From NCBI GenBank assembly GCA_032160945.1, contig JAVHTL010000007.1: a stretch of 42,276 nucleotides of DNA. One strand, 5' to 3'. The notes beneath the pieces are model-generated. The model saw only the letters and a list, made by a program, of their open reading frames with translations. It made no database searches and was not told where the DNA came from. Below, piece by piece: positions 8,625 to 16,514 of this stretch (positions are counted from its first letter, which is position 1; each line of letters starts with the position of its first letter). Position numbers and translations under genes: made by a program. Source of the DNA: Fervidibacter sp032160945 (GTDB taxonomy: Bacteria; Armatimonadota; Fervidibacteria; Fervidibacterales; Fervidibacteraceae).

Positions 8625-9023
8625 GGCATCATGCCCTCCAAACCCGTTATGTTTCAGGAAAAAATGTTAGCACCTGCTGAACTGAGCATAAGTGCTATTG
8701 GGACTTGCGAGAGCACATACAGCAATTAGCAGTTGTGTCCGCAACGCTCAATCGGCAATCTCTTTTGAAGACATCACCTTCGTTGAAACCCTCTTTAATG
8801 CCCAAAGATTTACAAGGGTAGCAGTGCAACCTGTAAGCGATTGGCTCGTTTAACATTGGTGTTTTACCTGACAGGTTCTTGGGGATTTTTACTGACACAC
8901 TCAGCCTAACCCTCCCCAAAAATAGAATTGCTATTCCGAAATATGGTGGGGCGAAGTTGTTTGACAAAAGCCTTAGGACGGTCGCTGAGAGGACAAGTTT
9001 TGAACTCAAAAGGGGTGACGAGC
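8625..9023. other. 399-base divergent intergenic region upstream of the cytochrome block
   Basis: This lies between the divergent khtT (-) and octaheme cytochrome (+) genes and must hold both promoters. TTGACA at 8961-8966 is a possible -35 element for the cytochrome block but I see no good -10 box at the right spacing. The region is open for about 100 codons on the minus strand (8695-9009), but that stretch lacks protein-like composition or a ribosome site. No tRNA, riboswitch or obvious operator was recognised. Confidence 0.4.
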
Positions 9024-10931
9024 ATGAAGAAGTTACAATGGTTGAAAGCCGTTAGCGTTTGCTTGGGGGCGTTTTTCGTTTTCCTCGCAATGACCTCGGC
9101 AATTAGTCAAGGTGATGGCGAAGACAGTTGGGATGTCCCCAAGTATCCCGTTGAGAGAACGCCAACGCTAAACCCGTTGACAGGGACACCAGAAGGTATG
9201 GAAGAACCGCCTTCTCGTCCCAAGCCCGGAAATTATCGCAAGAGTTATTTGCCCTTTAAGGACAACGCTTACCCCGTGCCATTGTTCACCAACAAAACTT
9301 GGTATTTTCCGCCCATTCACCATCAGGGTTACCTTGCCCCCGAAGAGTATTACGAATGGCTCAACACCCAAATTGAGTTGACGACGGCTCACGCTAATGA
9401 AACGAGGCAGAGATGTGAATCCTGCCATGCTGACCCTCAAACTTCTGGCTACGGCTTTTATCACCAGTGGCTTGAATCGCGCCACGCCAGCGCACGCAAG
9501 GATGTGTTTGAGCGTTACATACGGCAAAGCAAACTTCTTGTTTGGGGCAAAACTGACGAGTTTTTCAAGGAAGCAGGCATTCCAGAATGGTTCATTGAGA
9601 AAGCGCCTGGCATCAAGGAAGTGGCAAAACTTTACCCTAAAGCGGTCATTCGGGAGTTGGGCGTCAACTTGGATGACCTCGTTGGAGCAAAAAGTCCCCT
9701 CTGGGACAGTCAAAGGAAGGTTTACCGAGTTTCTTGCATTGACTGCCATGTTAAGCCGGGTGCAACCAAATCTGGCGAAAAGGAGCCAGGCATAGTTTTG
9801 CCCACAACGAGAACTTGCGGGACATGTCATGCTCGCCAGTGGGTTGAAATGTTCAGCGAATTGACCATCAACAATCCACCTTTCCCACCAGGTCGCCCTT
9901 CCCACGCTGCAGGCTGGATTTCCAACATCGCCGTCCCTTGGTATGCCACCAACTCAAGACAATTGCAAATTGGTTGCGATACTTGCCACAACACAGAAGT
10001 TCGCGGCTGCGATTCTTGCCACACTCGCCATTCCTTTGACCCCAAAATTGCCCGCCATCCTAAGGCATGTGAGGCATGCCACATGGGACCAGATCACCCC
10101 GATTACGAAGCGTGGTCAACAAGCAAACACGGTCATGTTTGCGAGGCTTCCCATCCCGATTACTCAAAGCGGCTCGTTGAAGCAATCCCAGGCAAGGATT
10201 ACAAAGCACCAACTTGTCAATACTGCCACATGCGCTATAAGGAAGCAGGTGAAGTTTATGTCAGCCACAACATGGTCGCAAAAGCAATTTGGAGGATGGG
10301 AACGGCTTACCATGACCCGACAGGCAAACTTATGCCTAAAGACCAACCCCTTGACATGCGCATCGCTTTGAACAAAGCCAGAGATTTGGGTTTGGCTGAA
10401 ACTGGCTACGATGAGCGAAGGGAGATGTGGACAGCAGTTTGCACTGATTGCCACGGTCAAAGGTTCGTTGAGACTTGGCGCAACGCTGCAGACGAAGGTT
10501 TGGTTCAAGCATACCGATACTTGCTCAAGCAAAAGCAGCAAATTCAGGAACTGTTTGAGAAGGGCTTGCTGATGAACCAGAAGTTCAATGTCAGGGGCAA
10601 AGACACAATTCAGGATTACTTGAGTGTCCACTTCACCCTTGACTACCCCGCAGGTTTGTGGCGCTGGTTTCACAAAGGGAAATACACGGGCAGCGAAATT
10701 GAGCGCAGATTCGTTGAAGTTTGGTTCCGATGGATTTTGCACTACTACAAAGGCACATTTCACGGCAGCCCAGACATAAGTTTCCACCAAGGCATCGTCC
10801 AAGTTTGGAAGGAAGACGCCTACATTGACGACGAGGAACTGAAGTTGCGAAAACTTGACGAAATTGAGCGGCGAATCAACGAACTTGAGAGGAAACAAGC
10901 CCGCCAAGTAGCAGGTCACGCAAAACAGTGA
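9024..10931 (+). CDS. Exported octaheme cytochrome c, hydroxylamine-oxidoreductase-like
   Basis: 635 residues with a Sec signal peptide (KKLQW then a hydrophobic run to about residue 28). Eight CxxCH haem-binding motifs start at C131, C238, C265, C318, C329, C349, C398 and C473. The spacing, the SKHG segment (367-370), APTCQYCHM (395-403), VCTDCHG (472-478) and a C-terminal HYYKGTFHGSPD segment resemble the HAO/octaheme family, which oxidises hydroxylamine or hydrazine or reduces nitrite. A ninth, incomplete motif CEASH lies at 373-377. The HAO cross-linking tyrosine could not be located without alignment, so the reaction is open. The ATG at 9024 follows AGGGGTGA. The C-terminal 30 residues are charged and probably helical. 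Confidence 0.88.
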   Translation: MKKLQWLKAVSVCLGAFFVFLAMTSAISQGDGEDSWDVPKYPVERTPTLNPLTGTPEGMEEPPSRPKPGNYRKSYLPFKDNAYPVPLFTNKTWYFPPIHHQGYLAPEEYYEWLNTQIELTTAHANETRQRCESCHADPQTSGYGFYHQWLESRHASARKDVFERYIRQSKLLVWGKTDEFFKEAGIPEWFIEKAPGIKEVAKLYPKAVIRELGVNLDDLVGAKSPLWDSQRKVYRVSCIDCHVKPGATKSGEKEPGIVLPTTRTCGTCHARQWVEMFSELTINNPPFPPGRPSHAAGWISNIAVPWYATNSRQLQIGCDTCHNTEVRGCDSCHTRHSFDPKIARHPKACEACHMGPDHPDYEAWSTSKHGHVCEASHPDYSKRLVEAIPGKDYKAPTCQYCHMRYKEAGEVYVSHNMVAKAIWRMGTAYHDPTGKLMPKDQPLDMRIALNKARDLGLAETGYDERREMWTAVCTDCHGQRFVETWRNAADEGLVQAYRYLLKQKQQIQELFEKGLLMNQKFNVRGKDTIQDYLSVHFTLDYPAGLWRWFHKGKYTGSEIERRFVEVWFRWILHYYKGTFHGSPDISFHQGIVQVWKEDAYIDDEELKLRKLDEIERRINELERKQARQVAGHAKQ

Positions 10932-10956
10932 CAAAATTTCTAACCGACGGTTCTAA

Positions 10957-10999
10957 AATTGGGCACATGCATGGTTGAAGCAAGATAGTGTGTCCAATT
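10957..10999 (+). other. Intergenic stem-loop between the two cytochrome genes
   Basis: ATTGGGCACA at 10958-10967 pairs with TGTGTCCAAT at 10989-10998, with one G-T pair and an extra A-T pair outside, leaving a loop of about 21 bases. It is not followed by a T-run, so it looks more like a processing, stabilising or operator-type palindrome than an intrinsic terminator. It lies 47 bases before the next start. Confidence 0.4.
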
Positions 11000-11045
11000 A
11001 GTTCTAACTTTGTCAAGTCTAAAAACCTAAAAGGAGGTAGAACGC

Positions 11046-11606
11046 ATGAAGTCGCTTGTAAGAACCTTGAAGTTGGTCGCTTTGGCACTTTCAGTTGGGT
11101 TGGGGGCATTCTATGCTGTCAGCACGGTGAGTTTGGTTCACGCTCAGGAGGCGAAAGTCAAATGCCCGAGATGCGGATACATGAACCCGCCCAAAAACCC
11201 TGACGGGACCGTTAACACCGATTGCGATAAGTGTGGCTACTCCATAGTCTCCTTCGCTGCTGATAAAGGTCCGTCAAAAATTGATGCGAAAATTCTCGCA
11301 ACATACGCCCCTCAGATGAAAGCCACCTACAACATTTTCAGGAACAAGTGCAGCAAATGCCACACCCTCGCCCGACCAATAAACACTGACCTTGTGCCAA
11401 CCAAGTGGGAGGAGTATGTCAAGCGGATGATGAAGAAGCCGGGAAGTGGCATCAAGCCCAACGAAGCAAAGCAAATCTGGGAGTTCCTTGTCTACGATAC
11501 CGCAAAGCGCAGGAAGGCTTTCTTTGAAAAGATGCCCGAGAAGGAAAAGCAGATAGCCATGAAAATCGTTGATAAGGCTGATAAGGCGGAGAACGCCAAG
11601 GAGTGA
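11046..11606 (+). CDS. Exported monohaem c-type cytochrome with an N-terminal four-cysteine (zinc-ribbon) motif
   Basis: 186 residues with a signal peptide (cleavage probably after VHAQ, about residue 34). Two CxxC pairs, C40/C43 (CPRCGYMNPP) and C60/C63 (CDKCGY), form a rubredoxin- or zinc-ribbon-like knuckle. A single haem motif CSKCH is at 102-106, and RMM near 127-129 may supply the distal Met. The C-terminal 50 residues are lysine-rich and helical. It is probably a periplasmic electron carrier between the octaheme enzyme and the oxidase; that role is inferred from gene order. The ribosome site AAAGGAGG lies just before the ATG. A metal-binding ribbon on an exported monohaem cytochrome is unusual. 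Confidence 0.85.
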   Translation: MKSLVRTLKLVALALSVGLGAFYAVSTVSLVHAQEAKVKCPRCGYMNPPKNPDGTVNTDCDKCGYSIVSFAADKGPSKIDAKILATYAPQMKATYNIFRNKCSKCHTLARPINTDLVPTKWEEYVKRMMKKPGSGIKPNEAKQIWEFLVYDTAKRRKAFFEKMPEKEKQIAMKIVDKADKAENAKE

Positions 11607-11713
11607 CGAACCAAAACGCTATTTGCGGTTAAGGATAGTTGATTTCTTCCGCCCATGCTCTGGTTGAGAATGGTCTATGTTAGGTTTGTGGATGACTTTA
11701 TTGAAATTCATGC

Positions 11714-11742
11714 TTCACAAATCCGCAATATTGCACTACAAT
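11714..11742 (+). promoter_or_regulatory. Candidate sigma70-type promoter before the cupredoxin-coxBA genes
   Basis: TTCACA at 11714-11719 and TACAAT at 11737-11742 are separated by 17 bases; each matches 5 of 6 consensus bases. They lie about 59 bases before the TTG start at 11801, in the 194-base gap after the monohaem cytochrome gene, so the cupredoxin and oxidase genes may have their own promoter. Seen by eye only. Confidence 0.45.
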
Positions 11743-11800
11743 CATTGCGGTCAAAATTTGGTCGCTATTGAGTGAACTCTAAAGGGGGCGCGAACTTAGG

Positions 11801-12577
11801 TTGAGGAGAAGTTGCTTAGCAATATGCGAAGCAGTAGTGATTTTGACAGCCTTGATGATAAGTTTGGGGCTTGGAGAAAGTTCTTCCTCACTGGGTTCAG
11901 AAATTTTAAGGTTGAAGCGGGTATCTTCCTTAGTCAGCGGGACGATAAAAGGCATCGTTAAATTTGAAGGTCAATCTTTTAAGCCCCGCCTCATACGGAT
12001 GAAGCAAGACAAAAATTGCGAAGCCATTCATAAAGGCAAGCCGATTGCCTCCGAAGAATTCGCGCTTAACGGGAACGGAACTCTCAAGTGGGTTTTGGTT
12101 TATGTCAAGTCGGGTGCGAGCGGTAACTTTGAGACGCCAAAGGAGGCGGTGGTTCTTGACCAACAGGGTTGCGTTTACCGCCCCAGAGTTTTTGGCATAA
12201 TGGTTGGTCAACCCCTTGAAATTCGCAATTCCGACCCGACCTTTCACAATGTCCATTTTGTCGGCAGAAACAACGGTGGCTTCAATATCGGGCAGCCGAG
12301 GAAGGGACTAAAGACCGTCAGAACCTTCTCAAAACCTGAGTTGCCGGGCACAGCCTTTTTCAAATGCGATGTCCACCCTTGGATGAGGGCTTGGGTTGGG
12401 ATTTTTGACCACCCTTTCTTTGATGTAACTGGCGATGACGGCAGTTTCACCATTTCAGGTTTACCGCCCGGAACTTACGAACTTGAAGCGTGGCACGAAA
12501 AACTCGGAACGAAGATAGCAAAAGTGAATTTGAAAGCGGGAGAAACCACAACGGTCAATTTCACCTTCAAGCGATAG
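11801..12577 (+). CDS. Exported cupredoxin-like copper protein with C-terminal carboxypeptidase-regulatory-like domain
   Basis: 258 residues starting at TTG, with AAGGGGG about 13 bases upstream and no other start before the signal peptide (RR then AVVILTALMISLGL). Residues about 46-205 form a beta-rich domain whose motif HNVHF (149-153) plus C189, H192 and M195 in CDVHPWM give the His-Cys-His-Met set of a type 1 copper site. Residues about 206-258 (VTGDDGSFTISGLPPGTYELEAWH) are a small carboxypeptidase-regulatory-like beta domain. This combination is seen in proteins often named methylamine utilisation or plastocyanin-like. Lying directly before coxB, it probably passes electrons to the CuA subunit; that is inference. 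Confidence 0.82.
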   Translation: MRRSCLAICEAVVILTALMISLGLGESSSSLGSEILRLKRVSSLVSGTIKGIVKFEGQSFKPRLIRMKQDKNCEAIHKGKPIASEEFALNGNGTLKWVLVYVKSGASGNFETPKEAVVLDQQGCVYRPRVFGIMVGQPLEIRNSDPTFHNVHFVGRNNGGFNIGQPRKGLKTVRTFSKPELPGTAFFKCDVHPWMRAWVGIFDHPFFDVTGDDGSFTISGLPPGTYELEAWHEKLGTKIAKVNLKAGETTTVNFTFKR

Positions 12578-12602
12578 TTGGTCAAAGAGGGGAGAGACAG
12601 TT

Positions 12603-13442
12603 ATGACGAAGAGAAAATTGGGTAGAATTGATGCTGTGTTGTTTGCGCTTCTTATCGTCGCCCTTGTGGTTACCGCTGTGGTCACTGTTGGCGGTCGGTT
12701 TTGGTGGTTGCCACCCTTGGCTTCAGAACACGGAAAAGCCATTGACACTTTGTTCATCGTCACTTTGGCGATAACGGGCACTGTCTTCGTCTTAGTCCAA
12801 CTTCTATTGGCTTTTTCGGTAATTCGGTTTGCTGGCGGTGAGAAAAGGCGAGCAGTTCACTTCACCGATAACAGAACTCTTGAGTTGATTTGGACAATTG
12901 TGCCAGCAGTCATTTTAACGGTGCTGATTGCCTCTGGAGGTAGATTGTGGTCACGAATTCAAATTGCTAAACCGCCTGAAGACGCTTTCAAAGTTGAAAT
13001 TTGGGGCGAACAATTCCGCTGGACATTTCGCTACCCAGGCAAAGATGGTCAGTTCGGTCGCACTGACCTGAAACTCGTTTCCGTTGAAAACCCGCTCGGC
13101 ATTGACAAGAATGACCCCGCTGCAAAGGACGACATCTTCTTCTTCGCTGGCGAAGAAAATTTGCACATTCCCATCAACAAACCTGTCGTCGTTTACTTGC
13201 GCTCAAAAGATGTCCTGCACAGTTTCTATGTCCCTCAACTTCGCGTCAAGCAAGATGTCGTTCCGGGAATGGTCACTAAGACTTGGTTTGTGGTGACTAA
13301 AAAGGGCGAGTATGAAATTGCATGTGCTGAACTTTGTGGTTTGGGGCATTACTCCATGCGAGGTGTCATGGTCGTTGAGGACGAAAATGATCTCCAAAAT
13401 TGGCTCAAAGACCAACTCACCGTCGCAGATGTGCTGCCATGA
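12603..13442 (+). CDS. coxB: Cytochrome c oxidase subunit II (CuA subunit)
   Basis: 279 residues. Two membrane helices (about 11-30 and 48-74, with a further hydrophobic stretch at 94-112) precede a periplasmic cupredoxin domain. The binuclear CuA ligands are all present: H206 in VLHSFYVP, C241, E243 and C245 in CAELCG, H249 and M252 in HYSM. WGEQFRWTFRYPG matches the aromatic electron-entry region. There is no lipobox cysteine and no fused cytochrome c domain, so an external donor is needed; the monohaem cytochrome and cupredoxin upstream are candidates. The ATG follows GAGGGGAGA, and coxA begins 16 bases after the stop. Confidence 0.95.
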   Translation: MTKRKLGRIDAVLFALLIVALVVTAVVTVGGRFWWLPPLASEHGKAIDTLFIVTLAITGTVFVLVQLLLAFSVIRFAGGEKRRAVHFTDNRTLELIWTIVPAVILTVLIASGGRLWSRIQIAKPPEDAFKVEIWGEQFRWTFRYPGKDGQFGRTDLKLVSVENPLGIDKNDPAAKDDIFFFAGEENLHIPINKPVVVYLRSKDVLHSFYVPQLRVKQDVVPGMVTKTWFVVTKKGEYEIACAELCGLGHYSMRGVMVVEDENDLQNWLKDQLTVADVLP

Positions 13443-13458
13443 AAGGAGGTAAAATGCG

Positions 13459-15279
13459 ATGGAACAAAAAATCGTTCACCTGCACGAAATTCATGAACCC
13501 AAAAGTTTCTGGACGAAATACATTTTCAGCCAAGACGCAAAGATCATCGGCATCCAGTATCTCATCACGGCTTTTCTGATGGGCTTTTTCGCTATGGTCC
13601 TTTCTTGGCTGATGAGGGTTCAGTTGGGTTGGCCCGGCAAGCAATTCCCTTGGCTTGAGCGGTTGATGCCAAACGCTATGGAAGGCGGGATCATGAAGCC
13701 AGAATTCTACATCGCCCTTGTCACCATTCACGGCACCATTATGGTGTTCTTCTTCATCACTGCAGCCTTGGTTGGCGGTTTCAGCAACATTCTCATCCCG
13801 CTGCAAATTGGTGCAAGGGATATGGCTTTCCCCTTTGTGAACATGTTGAGTTACTGGGTCTTTTTGGCGTCTTGCATTGTCTTAATCGCTTCTTTTTTCG
13901 TTCCCGGCGGTCCAGCAGGTGGAGGTTGGACGATGTACCCACCCCTAAGTTCTGTCAAGGAAGCACTCCCTGGTTCAGGTTGGGGCACAACTTTGTGGCT
14001 TTTGTCAATGGCTCTCTTCATAGTGTCAACGACAATGGGTTCGCTCAACTACATTACGACGGTTCTGAACTTGAGGACCAAAGGTATGACGATGGGGCGA
14101 TTGCCCTTGACTGTTTGGGCTTTGTTTGTGGCTGCCATTATCGGTCTACTTTCGTTCCCTGTTCTTTTCGCTGGAGCAGTTATGCTTTTGCTTGACCGCC
14201 ACCTTGGAACAAGTTTCTTCACGCCATACATCATCGTTGCAGAGCAGCACATTCCGAGGGAAGGTGGCTTTCCACTCCTTTGGCAGCATCTTTTCTGGTT
14301 TCTCGGTCACCCTGAAGTTTACATTGCCATTTTGCCTGCGATGGGCATAACTTCCGAAGTAATTTCCACCAACGCCCGCAAACCCATTTTCGGTTACAAA
14401 ATGATGATCGCTTCCATTTGTGCTATCGGTTTCCTTTCCTTCATCGTTTGGGGTCACCACATGTTCGTCAGTGGCATGAACCCTTGGCTCGGCACAGCGT
14501 TTATGGCGACGACACTCATCATAGCCGTCCCGTCTGCGATCAAAACTTTCAACTGGTTGGCTACCCTTTGGGGCGGAAACATAAGGTTCACTACGGCAAT
14601 GCTCTTCGCTATCGGTTTCGTGTCAACTTTCGTCTCTGGTGGTTTGACAGGTCTGTTTTTGGGCAACCCACCCGTTGACATCCAGTTACATGACACCTAT
14701 TTCGTCGTCGCCCACTTCCACATGGTCATGGGGACGGCTGCTGCCTTTGGCATATTCGCTGGCACTTACCATTGGTTTCCTAAAATGTTCGGCAGGATGA
14801 TGAACGAAAAACTTGGCAAGTTGCACTTCTTTCTGACCTTCATAGGCGTGTATTTAGTCTTCTTCCCGATGCACTTTCTCGGTTTCATGGGCATCCCTCG
14901 TCGGTATTACGCCTTTGACCAGTTTCAATCCTTCGCTGCGGCGGCTGGTGGGAGTATCAATTTGCTGATAAGTGTTGTTGCCATAGCCGTTGGACTCGCC
15001 CAATTGATTTTCGTCTTCAACTTTGTTTGGAGCGCTTTCAAGGGTCAAAAAGCGGACAGCAACCCTTGGAAAGCCAACACCCTTGAGTGGCAAGCACCTT
15101 CACCACCGCCTCACGGCAACTGGGGTGACGAGTTGCCCGTCGTTTACCGTTGGCCTTACGACTACAGCGTGCCCGACGCTGCTGAAGACTTTATCCCACA
15201 AACCGCCCCTCCTGTGGCTGCCAAGATGAGAAAGGGTGAAAGCAAAGATGGCAAAGTATCGGGTGATCAAGGGCGATGA
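13459..15279 (+). CDS. coxA: Cytochrome c oxidase subunit I (haem-copper oxidase, A-type)
   Basis: 606 residues, about 12 membrane helices. All active-site ligands are visible: low-spin haem His91 (TIHGTIMVF) and His421; CuB His284, His333 and His334; haem a3 His419 (HDTYFVVAHFHMVMG). E286 and Y288 in GHPEVY are the proton-channel Glu and the cross-linking Tyr of A-family oxidases. A hydrophilic tail (about 515-606) extends past the last helix. The start ATG is preceded by AAAGGAGG. No coxC (subunit III), ctaB or assembly gene follows within the window; the next gene is fabD after about 290 bases. It should reduce oxygen and pump protons using electrons from CoxB. Confidence 0.96.
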   Translation: MEQKIVHLHEIHEPKSFWTKYIFSQDAKIIGIQYLITAFLMGFFAMVLSWLMRVQLGWPGKQFPWLERLMPNAMEGGIMKPEFYIALVTIHGTIMVFFFITAALVGGFSNILIPLQIGARDMAFPFVNMLSYWVFLASCIVLIASFFVPGGPAGGGWTMYPPLSSVKEALPGSGWGTTLWLLSMALFIVSTTMGSLNYITTVLNLRTKGMTMGRLPLTVWALFVAAIIGLLSFPVLFAGAVMLLLDRHLGTSFFTPYIIVAEQHIPREGGFPLLWQHLFWFLGHPEVYIAILPAMGITSEVISTNARKPIFGYKMMIASICAIGFLSFIVWGHHMFVSGMNPWLGTAFMATTLIIAVPSAIKTFNWLATLWGGNIRFTTAMLFAIGFVSTFVSGGLTGLFLGNPPVDIQLHDTYFVVAHFHMVMGTAAAFGIFAGTYHWFPKMFGRMMNEKLGKLHFFLTFIGVYLVFFPMHFLGFMGIPRRYYAFDQFQSFAAAAGGSINLLISVVAIAVGLAQLIFVFNFVWSAFKGQKADSNPWKANTLEWQAPSPPPHGNWGDELPVVYRWPYDYSVPDAAEDFIPQTAPPVAAKMRKGESKDGKVSGDQGR

Positions 15280-15570
15280 GCAACTGTGCCTCTTGCTGAA
15301 AGGACGCCCTGATGTTGATTTCTTCTTTTAAGTCAGAAGTAGAGTTCCTTCTTAACATCGCTCCATTTTCGGTAATAGGGGGCTCGTAGTCAATTTTATG
15401 GGCATTTCCGTTATACCTTCGCTCATTTTGGTTGCGATGGGCGTTAAAAGGTTTCGCCTTTCGGTTATAGCGATAGCAGCATCAACGGTTTCAGGGCTGT
15501 AGCGGGGGTTCGTGGGCGTGGCAGTATTTGATTTGGTGGCGTGAAAACGAAAGGAAAAAGGAGGAGCGAC

Positions 15571-16497
15571 ATGGCGCTGGCGTTCATTTTCCCAGGGCAA
15601 GGAGTGCAGCGCGTGGGGATGGGCAAAAGTTTAGTCAAAGCCTTCCCGCAAATTCGTGAATTCTATAAAATCGCCGATAAATTGACTGGTCGCCCCATTA
15701 GCAAACTTTGCTTTGAAGGTCCAGAAGAGGAACTAACTTTAACGGTCAATGCCCAGCCAGCAATTTTCACCACTTGCTTTGCATGTTGGGTCTTAATTTC
15801 CGAAAGAGGCTTCCAGCCAAAATTCGTGGCAGGTCACAGTTTGGGTGAGTGGACTTCGGTTGCAGCCAGCGGCGCTCTTGAGTTTGAAGATGCACTAAAG
15901 TTGGTAGCCAAACGGGGTGAATTGATGAACCAAGCGCCCGCAGGCAGCATGGCTGCCATCTTGGGGGCTTCTTTGGAGCAAGTGGAAAAACTTTGTCAAG
16001 CCGCTTCCGAAAAAGGCATCATAACCATCGCAAACTACAACGCCCCTGACCAAATCGTCATTTCAGGTGAAGCCTCTGCAGTTGAGTATGCTGTCCAAAT
16101 TGCCCGACAGTTCAGTGCTGTCAAGGCTGTGCCTTTGAAAGTCAGTGGCGCTTTCCACTCACCATTGATGAACGATGCAAAAGAACTGTTCCGACAGTAT
16201 GTTGAGCAAACGAACTTCAAGAGTGCGGATGTGCCCGTTGTTGCCAATGTGACTGGTCAGCCAGTAACGGATGGGAACGAAATGAGGCAGTTGCTCGTTG
16301 AACAATTGACTTCACCTGTCCGTTGGGTTGATTGCGTTAAAACGATGCATGAAAACGGTGTCAAGGTTTTTGTTGAACTCGGACCGGGGAGGGTGCTCAG
16401 CGGACTTGTGAGGCGAATTGTTCCCGATGCGATAACTTTCTGCGTGGAAGACCCAAAATCTTTTGATGAGACAGTCAACGCACTGGAAAGCATGTGA
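15571..16497 (+). CDS. fabD: Malonyl-CoA:ACP transacylase
   Basis: 308 residues. It transfers malonyl from CoA to acyl carrier protein for type II fatty-acid synthesis. It opens with the family signature FIFPGQGVQRVGMG, and has the catalytic serine S90 in GHSLGEW and catalytic His196 in GAFHSPLM. The ATG at 15571 is preferred to a GTG at 15541 because AAAAGGAGG sits directly upstream. It starts the fab cluster fabD - nucleotidyltransferase - fabG - acpP - fabF. fabH and the downstream fabZ/fabI are not in the window. Confidence 0.95.
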   Translation: MALAFIFPGQGVQRVGMGKSLVKAFPQIREFYKIADKLTGRPISKLCFEGPEEELTLTVNAQPAIFTTCFACWVLISERGFQPKFVAGHSLGEWTSVAASGALEFEDALKLVAKRGELMNQAPAGSMAAILGASLEQVEKLCQAASEKGIITIANYNAPDQIVISGEASAVEYAVQIARQFSAVKAVPLKVSGAFHSPLMNDAKELFRQYVEQTNFKSADVPVVANVTGQPVTDGNEMRQLLVEQLTSPVRWVDCVKTMHENGVKVFVELGPGRVLSGLVRRIVPDAITFCVEDPKSFDETVNALESM

Positions 16498-16514
16498 ACC
16501 GAGGCAGATTAGCC

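Noticed and set aside
8695..9009. A 104-codon minus-strand frame upstream of the octaheme cytochrome gene
   Set aside because: No start site with ribosome binding, no family resemblance, and it sits where the divergent promoters must be.
15352..15600. An 82-codon minus-strand frame at the fabD promoter, and a possible forward membrane-protein relic
   Set aside because: The minus frame overlaps the fabD start and lacks a ribosome site; the forward frame is broken by TAG and TGA and is too short to identify. A decayed coxC-like remnant is possible but not supportable.
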